Both the position numbers and the translations under genes were made by a program. Below, piece by piece: positions 24,490-35,149 of a stretch of DNA of 64,000 nucleotides. The stretch comes from Aptenodytes patagonicus. Taxonomy: Eukaryota; Chordata; Aves; Sphenisciformes; Spheniscidae. The stretch lies in NCBI RefSeq assembly GCF_965638725.1, contig NC_134960.1, positions 2,501 through 66,500 of the forward strand. The letters are read 5' to 3'. Within the stretch, counting starts at the first letter, position 1. The number at the start of each line of letters is the position of its first letter. A model generated the notes under the pieces. The model was not told the origin of the DNA, ran no database searches, and saw only the letters and a program-made list of their open reading frames with translations.

Positions 24490-25402
24490 CATTAATGCAC
24501 ATAAGAAATCCTGGCAGTGGATTTTCAGAAAACCTGGCTACAAGGCTCAGTGCCCAAATGCAGCAGAACAGAGGGAGAAAAGGGAAGAGAAAAGCAGGAG
24601 GAAGGACAGAGCAACATAGAGAAAAGGTGTGGGACAGGGAGCCAGAAAACGGGATGCTGTGAACAAGAAAGGGACAGGGAGCAGGACAACAGTGTAGAGA
24701 GAGGAGAGCAGAGAGATTGCGGGGGAAAAACAGGGACAAAGAGATGGAGGAATAAATAAGAGAGACAGGGAGCAGGAGAGAGAGGTGGAAGGGACCAGCA
24801 GGACAACAAGATAAACACAAGACAAGGGCCAGGGAAAAATTCTAAAGTGACAGGGGAAAAGAAACATAGGCAAGAAATAAAAAATAGAAACAGGGAGCTG
24901 GACAGAGGTAGACATAGAAAGAAAATTTCAAAAAGTGACAGGGTACAAGAAACATAGGCAAGAACTAACAAATAGGGACAGGGAGATAGAAAGAGGGAGA
25001 TGTAGAAAGAAAGTGCAAAAAGTGACAGGATACAGGACAGAGAGGGAAGAATTAATTATAGACAGGGAGAGGGATAGAGGGAGATGTAGAAAGAAAATTT
25101 TGAAAGTGACAGGATACAAGAATTAAAAGATAGGTACATGGAACTGCATAGAGGGAGACGTAAGAAGAAAATTTGAAAAGCGATGGGGTGCACGAAACAC
25201 TGGCAAGAAATTAAAATTTTGTCAGGGAGACGGAGAGAGGGAAAGATAGCAAGAAAATTTAAAAAGCAACTCAGTTCAAGAAACATATGCAAGAATTAAA
25301 AAGATAGGGATGGAGAGGTAGAAGGCAAGTTTCAAAAGCGATGGGGTACAAGAAACAGGCAAGAATTAAAAAATAGGGACAGGGAGCCTGATGAAAGGAA
25401 AC
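24490..25402. repeat. Purine-rich ~80-bp satellite, block 1
   Basis: Degenerate monomers run roughly GACAGGGAG, AGAGGGAGATGTAGAAAG, AAAATTTGAAAAGTGACAGG, GTACAAGAA. The GATGTAGAAAG landmark recurs near 25,010, 25,083, 25,155 and 25,240. The plus strand is almost free of pyrimidine runs, so long minus-strand frames are artefacts. Confidence 0.85.
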
Positions 25403-26329
25403 TGTGGTGGGTTGACCTTGGCTGGCTGCCAGGTGCCCACCGAGCCGCTCTATCACTCCCCCTCCTCAACAAGACAGGGGGAGAAAATACAACAAAAAAG
25501 CTTTGTCAAGATAAGCAGAAAGAGATTACTCACCAATTCCTGTCACAGGCAAAACAGAGTCGACTTGGGGAAATGAATTTAATTTATTGTCATTCAAAAA
25601 TCAGAGTAGGATAATGAGAAATAAAAACAAATCTAAAAAACAGCTTCCCCCCTCCCTGCTCTTTTACCCTGGGCTCATCTTCTCTCCTGACTTCTCTACA
25701 TCCTACCCCGGAGCAATGCAGGGGGACAGGGAGCGGGGGTTGCAGTCAGTTCATCACACATTTTCTCTGCTGCTCCTTCTTCCTCATGCTCTTTTTCTGC
25801 TCCAGTGTGGGGTCCCTCCCATGGGGCCACAGGTGCTGACAGGAGCCTGCTCCAGCACAGGCTCTCCACAGGGCCACAGCTTCCTTCAGGCACATCCACC
25901 TGCTCCGGCATGAGGTCCTCCATGGGCTGCAGGTGCATGTCTGCTCCACCATGGACCTCCATGGGTTGCAGGGGGACCACCTGTGTCACCATGGTCTTCA
26001 CCACGGGCTGCAGGGGAATCTCTGCTCCAGTACCTGGAGCACCTCCTCCCCCTCCCCCTCCTTCTTCACTGGCCTTGGTCTCTGCAGGGCTGTTTCACAC
26101 TCACATTTTCTCTATCACAGCTTCTGCACAGCATTTTTTTACCCCTTCTTAAGTGTGCATCACAGAGGTGCTACCGGCATTGCTGATGGGCTCAGCTCTG
26201 ACCAGCTGGAGCTGGAACTGGCTGTGCCCAACATGGGGGCAACTTCTGGTGTCTTCTCACAGAACCCACCTCTGCAGCCCCTGCCCCCCCACCCCAGCTA
26301 ACAAAACCTTGCCACGTAAACCCAATACA
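25403..26329 (-). mobile_element. Solo LTR (TGTATTGGG family), copy 1
   Basis: On the minus strand it starts TGTATTGGGTTTACGTGGCA and ends GGTCAACCCACCACA, giving TG...CA termini. A second member of the same family lies at 55,314-56,437. Both contain the repetitive middle (CATGGTCTTCACCACGGGCT and similar) and no coding region. It is inserted in the purine-rich satellite, which resumes at about 26,345. I recognise it as a common type of avian LTR but will not name a library entry. Confidence 0.75.
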
Positions 26330-26344
26330 ACAGCGACCGGCTAC

Positions 26345-26541
26345 AGCGCAGAGAGGGGGAATTGAAAAATAGGGAAAGGGAGCCACAGAGAGAGAGGCAG
26401 AGGAGAAAAAAATAGCGATGGGCAACAGGTCAGAGAGGAGGAAGGGACAAGGAACCAGACTGAGAGAGATGGAGAAAAACAAAGAATAGTGATGGGCCAC
26501 AGGGCAGAGGGGAGGAATTAGAAAAGGGGACAGTGAGGTAG
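26345..26541. repeat. Purine-rich satellite, block 2
   Basis: AGGGAAAGGGAGCCACAGAG-type monomers, continuing the satellite between the solo LTR and the provirus. Confidence 0.8.
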
Positions 26542-27096
26542 TGTCATGGTTTAACCTCAGTCAGCAACTGAGCACCACACAGCTGCTCGCTCAGTCGTCC
26601 CCCCCCCGCGGTGGGATGGGGGAGAGAATTGGAAGAGTAAAAGTGAGAAAATTTGTGGGTTAAGATAAAACAGTTTAATAATGGAAATAAAATAAAATAG
26701 TAGTAAGAAGAAGAAGAATATGCAAAGCAAGTGATGCACAATGCAATTGCTCACCACCCACCAACCGATGCCCAGCCAGTCCCTGAGCAGCAGCCCCCCC
26801 GGCCAGCTTGCCCCCAGTTTATATACTGAGCATGATGTCACATGGTATGGAATATCCCTTTGGCCAGTTTGGGTCAGCTGTCCTGGCTGTGCGCCCTCCC
26901 AGCTTCTTGTGCACCTCCAGCCTTCTCAGTTGGTAGAGCATGGGAAGCTGAAAAGTCCTTGACTAGCGTAAGCACTACTTAGCAACAACTAAACCATCGG
27001 TGTGTTATCAACATTATTCTCATACTAAATCCAAAACACAGCAGTATACCAGCTACTAGGAAGAAAATTAACTCTATCCCAGCCAAAACCAGGACA
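26542..27096 (-). repeat. 3' LTR of the provirus
   Basis: On the minus strand it starts TGTCCTGGTTTTGGCTGGGA and ends GGTTAAACCATGACA. It contains a TATA-like AGTATATAAACTGG at about 26,815-26,830. It differs from the partner LTR by scattered substitutions and small indels, including a short extra stretch near 26,928-26,945. Confidence 0.9.
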
Positions 27097-27494
27097 GTAT
27101 CCACCACTTATTCTACACCATCTATGTCATGCCCAGCTCCCCCACTTTCCAAGACATTCCCATTAATCACCACCCCTTTTCCTGTTTTTTGGTATATATA
27201 CACAACACAGATATCATTCCCTTAGTCTATGGGCCATCCCTCTAAAATGTTTGTTGAGTTCATTTAGTCGATGACTTTGGGCTTCATCTGTCATAATAAT
27301 CTTTCAGGGCAGGAAAGATGGAGATGGTATGCGGTGTTGGATTGTTTCATGTTGAAGTCAGTTCTGGTTCCATCATCACTGTGCTTTGCTCGGTTTCATG
27401 AAAGTTCATTCTTCATTAATCTGGGTGATTCTTATTGTAATATCATTGGTATGGCATATAATACTATGTAGCAATTTACATCATATAGTTCAAA
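27097..27494 (-). other. Provirus 3' untranslated region, no env
   Basis: About 400 bp between integrase and the 3' LTR. No envelope frame is visible. The minus strand just before the LTR has purine-rich AAAGTGGGGGAG about 45 bases upstream, a possible but displaced polypurine tract. Confidence 0.5.
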
Positions 27495-28600
27495 TCATTG
27501 GCTATTCTCACCCAAAATCAAATCCCCTTGAGGTACACATTGGACTTCCCCATCCTTCCGCATTATCCACCAAGTGCACCCAGGTCCTTGAGCAAAAGCA
27601 ATCCCACGGATGGGTTTGCCTTTGCCTGAGGCAGGAATAACCCAGACTGTCTTCCCCAGCATATTTTTAATGTGCACTACAGGGACTTTATTCCCATCTA
27701 CAGTACGTAAAAGTTTTGACTGGGCAGGGCCAGCTGGATTGGCAGATCCCCGAGTGTTGACTAACCAGGTGGCCTTTGCTAAATGTGTATCCCAATGTTT
27801 GAACGTCCCACCACCCATTGCTCTCAGTGTAGTCTTTAACAGTCCATTGTATCGTTTGATTTTCCCGGAGGCTGGTGCATGACAGGGGGTGTGGTATACC
27901 CACACAATGCCGTGCTCTTTGGCCCAGGTGTCTATGAGGTTGTTTCGGAAATGAGTCCCATTGTGTGACTCAATTCTTTCTGGGGTGCCATGTCACCATA
28001 CGACTTGCTTTTCAAGGCCCAGGATAGTGTTCCGGGCAGTGGCATGGGATGTGTTTCCAGCCATCCGGTGGTTGCCCCCACCTTTGTAAGCATATGGTGC
28101 TTGCCTTGGTGAGTTTGTGGCAGTGTGATATAATCAATCTGCCAGGCCTCACCATATTTATATGTCAGTCATCGTCCTCCATACCAGAGATGCTTTAACC
28201 GCTTGGCTTGCCTGATCGCAGCGCATGTTTCACATTCATGGATAACCTGCGCAATAGTGTCCATGGTCAAGTCCACCGCTGGATCACAAGCCCATCTGTA
28301 TGTTGCATCTCTTCCTTGGTGGCCTGAGGTGTCATGGGCCCACCGAGCTAGAAATAATTCACCCTTATGTTGCCAGTCCAGATCCACCTGAGCCACTTCA
28401 ATCTTAGCAGCCTGATCCACCTGCTGGTTGTTTTGATGTTCTTCGGTAGCCCGACTCTTGGGTACGTGAGCACCTACGTGATGGACTTTTACAACCAGGT
28501 TCTCTACCCGGGCAGCAATATCTTGCCACAATGCAGCAGCCCAGATGGGTTTCCTGCCAGTTGCTCTGCTTCCATTGTTGTAACCACCCCCACATGGCAT
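27495..28600 (-). pseudogene. Provirus integrase, catalytically dead
   Basis: The N-terminal zinc-binding pattern is present as HDTSGH with a following CETC (28,169-28,600). The first catalytic Asp survives in QIDYITLPQ near 28,134. The second position reads SHNGTHF (His codon at about 27,963-27,965) where the family has Asp. The Glu position reads GKIKRYNG (Lys at 27,855-27,857). A frameshift separates the two halves. Integration by this copy is not possible. Confidence 0.75.
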
Positions 28601-28648
28601 TTGCCACCATCCGTGAGTCAGTATAGAGATAGAGCCCCAGCCACTTTC

Positions 28649-28936
28649 TCAGTCAGCAATGTCTAAAGCCAGCTGGATGGCCTTTACTTCTGCAAATTGG
28701 CTCGATTCACCTTCTCCTTCAGCAGTTTCTACAACTTGTCGCATGGGACTCCATACAGCAGCTTTCCACCTCCGATGCTTTCCCACAAGACGACAGGACC
28801 CATCAGTGAACAGAGCATATTGTTTCTCATTTTCTGGTAGTTTACTATACATTGGGGCCTCTTCAGCATGTATCACCTCCTCCTCTGGTGATATTCCAAA
28901 ATCTTTGCCTTCTGGCCAATCCATAATCACTTCCAA
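28649..28936 (-). pseudogene. Provirus RNase H domain
   Basis: It shows the first catalytic region (ALFTDGSC) and the following helix with its acidic residue (FAEVKAIQLALD). It is in a different register from the reverse transcriptase, so at least one frameshift separates them. Confidence 0.75.
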
Positions 28937-29559
28937 GATTCCTGGGTGACTGGGGTTTCCTGTTCAAGCCTGTTGTGTGATCAGTGCGACCCACTTACTC
29001 CATGTAGCATCAGTTGCATGATGTGTACAGGGGATCCTCCCTCTGAACATCCAGCCCAGCACTGGCAGTCAGGGTGCCAGGAGGAGCTGTGCTTCAGTGC
29101 CAATCACTTCCGAAGCAACTCGAACCCCTTCATATGCTGCCAATATCTCTTTTTCAGTTGGAGTATAGCAGGCCTCGGATCCTCTGTATCCCCGACTCCA
29201 AAACCCTAGGGGTCAACCTTGAGTGTCCCCTGGTGCTTTCTGCCAGAGGCTCCAGGTAGGGCCATTCTCCCTGGCTGTGCGGTATAGAGCACATTTTTTA
29301 CATCTTGTCCTGCCCGGGCTGGCCCAAGGGCTACTGCATGAACTATCTCCTCTTTAATTTGTTCAAAGGCTTGTCATTGCTCAGGGCCCCATTTGAAATC
29401 ATTCTTTTTCCAGGTCACTTGATAGAGAGGGTTTACAATCAGACTGTGATTTGGAATATGCATTCTCCAAAACCCCACAACACCTAAGAAAGCTTGTGTT
29501 TCCTTTTTGCTAGTTGGTGGAGACATGGCTATTATTTTGTTGATCACATCCATTGGGAT

Positions 29560-30627
29560 TTAACGACGTCCATCTTGCCATTTTATTCCTAAAAACTGGA
29601 TCTCCTGTGCAGGTCCCTTGACTTTACTTTGGTTTATGGCAAAACTGGCTTTCAGAAGGATTTGGACTATTTTCTTCCCTTTTTCAAAAAATTCTCCTGC
29701 TGTGTTGCCCCATACAATTATGTCATCAATGTATTGCAGATGTTCCGGTGCAGTCTGGATCAGTCCATGGCAAATGGTGGGGCTGTGTTTCCACCCCTGG
29801 GGCAGTTGGTTCCAGGTGTACTGGATGCCCCTCCAAGTGAAAGCAAACTGTGGCCTGCACTCTGCTGCCAAAGGGATTGAGAAAAACGCATTAGCAGTAT
29901 TAGTTGTGGCATACCACTTGGCTGCCTTTGACTCCAGTTTGTATTGAAGTTCTAGCATGTCTGACACAGCAGCACTCAGCAGCGGCGTGACTTCATTCAG
30001 GCCACAATAGTCTACTGTTAGTCTCCACTCTCCATTAGACTTTTGCACTGGCCATGTGGGACTGTTAAAGGGTGAGCGAGTCTTGCTGATCACTCCTTGG
30101 CTCTCCAGTCGACGAATCAGCTTATGGATGGGAATCAGGGAGTCTCGGTTGGTGCGATACTGCCGCTGGTGCACCGTCGTGGTAGCGATTGGCACCTGTC
30201 GGTCTTCGACCTTCAGCAACCCCACAACAGAAGGGTCCTCCAAGAGACCAAGCAAGGTAGACAGCTGTTCAATTTCTTCCGTCTCCAAGGCAGCTATACC
30301 AAAAGCCCACCAGTACCCTTTTGGGTCCTTGAAATACCCTCTCCTGAGGTAGTCTATGCCAAGGATGCACGGAGCCTCTGGGCCAGTTACAATGGGGTGC
30401 TTTTGCCACTCATTCCCAGTTAGACTTACTTCGGCTTCCAATACAGTTAGCTGTTGGGATCCCCCCATCACTCCAGAAATACAGATGGGTTCTGCCTCCT
30501 TATCGCTTGATGGCATTAGGGTACACTGTGCGCCGGTGTCTACTAGAGCCTTATACTCCTCTGGGTCCACTGTGCCAGGCCACCGAATCCACACAGTCCA
30601 GTAAACCCAGTTGTCCCTTTCCTCCAC
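29560..30627 (-). pseudogene. Provirus protease-reverse transcriptase
   Basis: The aspartic protease active site reads LVDTGAQ at about 30,527-30,553. The reverse transcriptase follows with LTVDYCGLNEVTP, QFAFTWRG, LPQGWKHSP and the catalytic YIDD at 29,723-29,734. These enzymes would cleave Gag-Pol and copy the RNA genome. The frame runs 355 codons and ends at a TAA where a CAA codon is likely ancestral, after which recognisable reverse-transcriptase sequence continues. The frame shares its register with the upstream gag frame. Confidence 0.85.
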
Positions 30628-30648
30628 CTGGCTGGAGGCAGGGTCCCT

Positions 30649-31782
30649 CTAGTCCTCGTCATAGTATTTGTTTCTCATTTCCTGTAAATACGAGTCAGAA
30701 GTCTCTTCATTAAGATCAGAAGTAAGATCAGCCCTTCTACTCTGTTTGGGGAACTGCCCGCTGGAAACTGGAGCAGCAATTTTCCTGGATGAGCCCCCTT
30801 TTGTGATTGTTTTTCCTTGCAACTCACGTACCCATGCCTCTAGGGCTGAGGTAGGTTTTCCATCCCACTTCCTCATGTCCTCTCCGTGGTCATGCAGGTA
30901 AAACCATAGGATGCCCCGTGGTGTGTACCCTTTATATCCTCTCTCTTGAGTAAAAGAACGCTGACTCCTAATAGCCGAGATACTGGTCCGTACAGGTGGG
31001 GAGTAGGACCTATCCTCTTCAAGTTGCTGGACCTTCTGGGACAGTTTCTCCACAGCCAAGATGAGGGAGGAAGAGAGACTTTCTTCGTATTGCCAGAGTT
31101 GACCAGCCAATTCATCCACCATTTGTCCCTCTCGATCTTTCCAGGTCATCACTGCCAATGAGTTGGCATATGATGATGGTGCGCTCCTTACAAACTTCTG
31201 CCACATGGGTCGTGTGCACTTGACTTCATCTAGATCTTTGGATAGCTTTTCATTGTTCAGATCACCATAAATCACCCCCAGCATGGCTAATTCCCTCAGG
31301 TATTGGATAACCCTCTCTATGCTGGTCCACTTGCCTGGGTGACTTACAACATCTTCCCTGAAGGGATACCTTTCCTTCACGCTTGACAGGAGTTGCCTCC
31401 AAAGGCCGAGGACTCGTGTCCCTTTTCCGATTGCTTTGTCAATGCCCCCTTCCCTAGAAAGGGATCTCAGCTGCTTGGCTTCTTTACCCTCTAATTCCAG
31501 GCTACTGGCCCCATTATCCCAGCATCAGAGCAGCTGGGTGACAATATGCTCACCTGAACGACGGCTGAAGTCTTTTCGTCTATCTCGCAGCTCACTCAGG
31601 GATAGAGATCGGATGGTCACCGCCTTGTTTATGAGTTCTTCCTCTTCTTCCTCCCTGGGCAGCAGCTGGCTCTCCTCCTCCTGTTCTCGTGATAGCCCTA
31701 CTCTGGGGTAGTCTGCCTCGTACACTTCTTCCTCTGGCTCCCTTTTAGAAGAAGCTTCTTCCTCCCTTACTAAACGAGCCAA
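30649..31782 (-). pseudogene. Provirus gag-like frame
   Basis: One frame with a single internal TGA (at about 31,522). The first part is very acidic (REEEEEEL), then charged with a coiled-coil-like EKLSQKVQQLEED. The last third is basic and Ser-rich. No CCHC zinc knuckle was seen, which is common for ERV-L Gag. The frame ends in a TAG at 30,646-30,648, directly upstream of and in the same frame as protease-reverse transcriptase. Confidence 0.6.
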
Positions 31783-32677
31783 CTTCCGCTTCCAAGACTT
31801 CTTCTTGTGTTATAGGGGCAACTGATACCGGCACAGGTTCGTTCTTTGGTTCAGCCGCAGTGCCTGTTGCCGGGGTTGGAGTGGCCGCAGGGCCTGTCAC
31901 CGGTGTCAGAGTGGCCGCAGGGCCTGTCATTTTATCATCAGATCCAGAGACCTTCTCTTTCCCTTGAGGGTACTGAATAGTGTTGAACAGGGCTCGGCAG
32001 GCATGGGCCAGACCCCAGCACGTTGCAGTGATCTGTGTCTCTCTGGAGTTGCCAGGGTGACAACATACTTTTTCCAAATATTCTACTAATTTTTCAGGAT
32101 TCTGCACTTGTTCAGGGGTGAAGTTCCAAAACACCGGGGGTGCCCACTGTCCTAGGCATTTGCCCATGCTATCCCACACACCCTGCCACTCATAACTATC
32201 CACCCTTGGGGCAGATCTCTGGATGATGTTCTTGAATTGCTTATTAACCTTAGACAAAACTGAAACAATATTCCCAAGAAATACCAATAGAAGTATCTTA
32301 ACTACCCAAGGATGTTCAAGATACTGAAAAGTTACTGTAATGAAGGAGGAAACATCATAGAAGAAGGTAGCGAGGCTGCCATTCTGTATTTCCTCCATAA
32401 AAAACCTCTCAGAGGAAGAACTGTAATTGCTAATTGTCTCCACGAAGTGGTACCCGAAGTACGGTAATGGCTTCAGTACAAAGCTCAAATACCAGACTAA
32501 GCTCAAGGCCAGCGTTTTAATAACAAACCTCCCAGGCAAAACATCACTAATCACTGCAGACCACAGCAAACTGCAAAAACCAACACTAATCTTTAACATG
32601 TACAGCAAAAAAAAGAGCATGATGCAGATCAGATAAACTACTATTGAGAACAGATGAATCAATATTGTGACCCACAA
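31745..32677 (-). pseudogene. Provirus leader/gag-region frame 1
   Basis: This is a 310-codon frame, hydrophobic at its start with several predicted membrane-like stretches in the first 140 residues. It then has a segment with EYLEKVCCHPGNS and a Pro/Thr/Ala repeat (VTGPAATPTPATG-like) near the end. A hydrophobic N-terminal frame before gag is unusual for a retrovirus, so it may be a non-standard leader protein, or the frame may join unrelated pieces. It overlaps the next gag frame by 38 nt in a different register. Confidence 0.45.
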
Positions 32678-32741
32678 CTGTTAACAGATATAAATTCCTT
32701 AATGCGCTCTGGTTAATCTGTTATTATCTCAAACCCTTTGT

Positions 32742-32759
32742 GCCCCACATTGGGCGCCA
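32742..32759 (-). promoter_or_regulatory. Primer-binding site, tRNA-Lys type
   Basis: The minus strand reads TGGCGCCCAATGTGGGGC, one base from the site complementary to tRNA-Lys(1,2). It begins 8 bases after the LTR end, further than the usual 0-3. ERV-L elements were named for tRNA-Leu priming, so a Lys site is of interest. Confidence 0.7.
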
Positions 32760-32767
32760 AAAAGGAC

Positions 32768-33305
32768 TGTCGTGGTTTAACCTCAGTCGGCAACTGAGCA
32801 CCACACAGCTGCTTACTCACTCCCCCCCCCGGTGGGATAGGGGAGAGAATTGGAAGAGTAGAAGTGAGAAAATTCATGGGTTGAGATAAAAACAGTTTAA
32901 TAATTGAAATAAAATAAAATAATAGTAATAATAAGAATATACAAAGCAAGTTATGCACAATGCAATTGCTCACCACCCACCAACCGATGCCCAGCCAGTC
33001 CCCGAGCAGCGGCCCCCCCGACCAGCTTGCCCCCAGTTTATATACTGAGCATGATGTCACATGGTATGGAATATCCCTTTGGCCAGTTTGGGTCAGCTGT
33101 CCTGGCTGTGCGCCCTCCCAGCTTCTTGTGCACCTCCAGCCTTCTCAGTTGAGAAGCAGAAAAGTCCTTGACTAGCGTAAGCACTACTTAGCAACAACTA
33201 AACCATCGGTGTGTTATCAACATTATTCTCATACTAAATCCAAAACACAGCAGTATACCAGCTACTAGGAAGAAAATTAACTCTATCCCAGCCAAAACCA
33301 GGATA
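32768..33305 (-). repeat. 5' LTR of the provirus
   Basis: Same family as 26,542-27,096. Its first bases on the minus strand are TATCCTGG instead of TGTCCTGG, so the terminal TG has been lost by a point change. The TATA-like AGTATATAAACTGG is retained. Confidence 0.9.
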
Positions 33306-33885
33306 GGTGGACAGAGATAAACCGAGACATACCAAAAAACCTCGATGAGCTGAAAGGAAGAGACAGAGGAATTAAAGAATAGGGACAGGGAGAGAAGGAT
33401 AAAGACAAAAATGGGCTATGGGACAGAGAGGGAAGAAATTAAAACATAGGGACAAGGACCTGGAAAAAGAGAATCTAAGAAAGAAGACATGTATCTAGAA
33501 TACAGGGCAGAGAGAGAGGGATTTAAAAATAGGGACATGGAGCCAGATGGAGGGCGGGGGGGACTGTGAAGGGCTAAAGGGCAGACAGAGAGGAATTTAA
33601 AAAAAATGGGATAGGAAGACAGACAGATAGATGGAGAAAGACAAAAATAGCGATGGGCTGCAGGACAGAGGATGAAAAAAAAGAGGGACAGGGAACAGGA
33701 CAGAAGCACAGAGTGACAAAGGAAACAGAGGTAGTACAACAGAGAAAGAGGGGGACTTGGAGAACAAGAGAGGGAGAGGTGCAGGGAAACAAAAAAAATG
33801 ACAGAAGTGAAAGAGAAGTGAGGGCAGAGAGGGACTGGGATGCAGAAGAGGGACGACACGGCCCCAAGGGGTCCAGAGCTCTACA
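33306..33885. repeat. Purine-rich satellite, block 3
   Basis: GACAGGGAGAGAAGG and GGGACATGGAGCCAGATGG type monomers. They continue the satellite interrupted by the provirus. Confidence 0.85.
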
Positions 33886-34425
33886 CAGCTCCTGCTCTTG
33901 GAGCTGCGGGAAGAATTTGACAGTTCGGACATGTCCTTCTCTGTGTCCCCCTCTCTCCCTCCTCTGTAGCTCCGGTCACTTGACTGTCCTCCACCTAAGA
34001 GAATGTCTTACAGCTCTTACAATATGAGGCTGCCCAGATACATAGCCTCACACGCGCACACACTACTTGGCCATACTGTGCTTTTGGTTATGCATACAGA
34101 CCCTGTGGTGCACGCTGGTGATCGGATCTGCTGAGGACTACACTAAGAGGAATCCTTCCTCACCCAGAGAGGCAGGCTTTCTCTTGCCTGCAGCAGGAGG
34201 CAGCTGCCGGCCAGATGGCCTTTGATTTCTTCTTCTTTACCTTTCTCTGGCCTCTCCAGCTTCAGCCGTGGCAGCTCCTGTCCACAGCCAGTAAGTGCTC
34301 CGCCTGTCCCTTTCCGCCCATGCTGCTAGAAGAATGAGGCCAAAGGCAACCCACACAAACCTGAGCCAGCTGCAGTCAACAGCATCCCCAGAGAGGAACC
34401 GACAACTGAGCCCTCGGTGCTGCCT
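33886..34425 (-). pseudogene. Higher-order copy 2 of the unidentified exon family (broken)
   Basis: Exon 2 (34,361-34,425, 65 nt, acceptor CTCTCCCAG, donor GTTTGTGTG) is open and reads GSTEGSVVGSSLGMLLTA. Exon 3 (34,241-34,277, 37 nt, donor GTAAAG) is open. Exon 4 (33,886 to 33,994) has an in-frame TGA at 33,976-33,978, an internal length change, and its donor GTGAGT has become TAGAGC. This copy is therefore a pseudogene. Its 3' part is separated from its poly(A) signal at 24,484 by satellite, a solo LTR and the provirus. Confidence 0.6.
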
Positions 34426-35050
34426 CTGGGAGAGGGAAAGAACAACTGTTATCCACAGTGATGACGGTAGCTCTCGTCAAGCAGGAACCCCTCCTTCTGC
34501 AGGAGCTGCTAAAGACGGGGGTTGGGGGCAGTCTGTGGCTACGGGACAGGCTTCAGGGGAGGTGCTGGAGCCAGGGGGGGAGCTGCATAGGGTGAGCTGG
34601 GCTGGAAGAGTTTTGCTGAGTTGGGGAGGCACCCAGCACCTTTTCCAGGGGGTGGGAAGGCCTCCAAGTATCCAGAGGGGTGGGGGCAGCCATCTCCTGC
34701 CCCTCTTCCTCTCCACCAGCTCTCAGAAAATTCCTGGGAGCTGCCCTGATGGGGCCTCACTCCAACTTACCATGAAGCTGTCAGAAACATCCTTGCAGCT
34801 CATCAGCATTCTCAGACAGGCATGCCCCAGCAGCACCACCTCCTGGGGCTGCAGCCCTTTTACACAGAGGGGCCATCACCATCAGCCTCACTGGCCCCAC
34901 CTGGGGCTCCTCCAGCCCCAGCCCACAGCTGCAGCCACAGCCCCTGACACCCACTGCGTAACCTGCTCCCCTGGACTCTCTGACTCTCTGCCCCTCACCA
35001 AGTACAAAGGACTACAAACACAGCCATGAGTGCAAAGGAGACAGCAAGTG
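34426..35050 (-). repeat. Segment P of the higher-order repeat, copy 2
   Basis: It aligns with 46,640-47,000 (GGGACAGGCTTCAGGGGAGG) and with 42,780-43,035 (CATCAGCCTCACTG, GGGGCTCCTCCAGCCCC). It contains an extra minus-strand exon-like piece at 34,771-34,842 (72 nt, acceptor CAGCCCCAG, donor GTAAGT) reading EVVLLGHACLRMLMSCKDVS. The phase of this piece does not fit exon 2, so it may belong to another transcript or be relic. Confidence 0.5.
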
Positions 35051-35056
35051 TTTATT
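35051..35056 (-). terminator. AATAAA poly(A) signal, end of copy 3
   Basis: The minus strand reads CATTAACGAATAAACACTTG, at the same place in the repeat as 24,484 and 43,040. About 90 bp upstream an acceptor-like TACCTGCTGCTCCAG could begin the terminal exon. Confidence 0.5.
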
Positions 35057-35149
35057 CGTTAATGTGTATAAATCCCAGGAGTGAGTCTGCTCCAGGGTTC
35101 GGTGCCTGTACACTCACGCTTCCCCTAGGACAACTCGGCAGTTGTTCCT

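Larger units (their letters stand above)
26542..33305 (-). mobile_element. ERV-L-like provirus, two LTRs, no env
   Basis: The provirus lies on the minus strand between LTRs of 538 bp (5', 32,768-33,305) and 555 bp (3', 26,542-27,096). From 5' to 3' it has a primer-binding site, gag-like frames, protease plus reverse transcriptase, RNase H and integrase, and no env. The pol resembles class III (ERV-L) elements in motif spacing and in lacking env. The flanks GGTAG (left) and GGTGG (right) fit a 5-bp target duplication with one mismatch (AGGTAG/AGGTGG also fits as 6 bp). It is inserted in the purine-rich satellite. Stops, frameshifts and lost catalytic residues make it non-functional. Confidence 0.88.

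Noticed and set aside
24490-25400. CRISPR-like array
   Set aside because: Monomers are degenerate, with no separate constant repeats and unique spacers, and the DNA is eukaryotic.
25403-26329. Protein-like frames in the solo LTR (several over 100 codons)
   Set aside because: They come from the short internal repeats of the LTR, and the same region in the second LTR copy is open in different frames.
34771-34842. 72-nt exon with strong splice sites as exon 1 or 2 of the unidentified gene
   Set aside because: Its phase does not fit exon 2 and no open counterpart is seen in copies 3 or 4. It is noted under segment P only.
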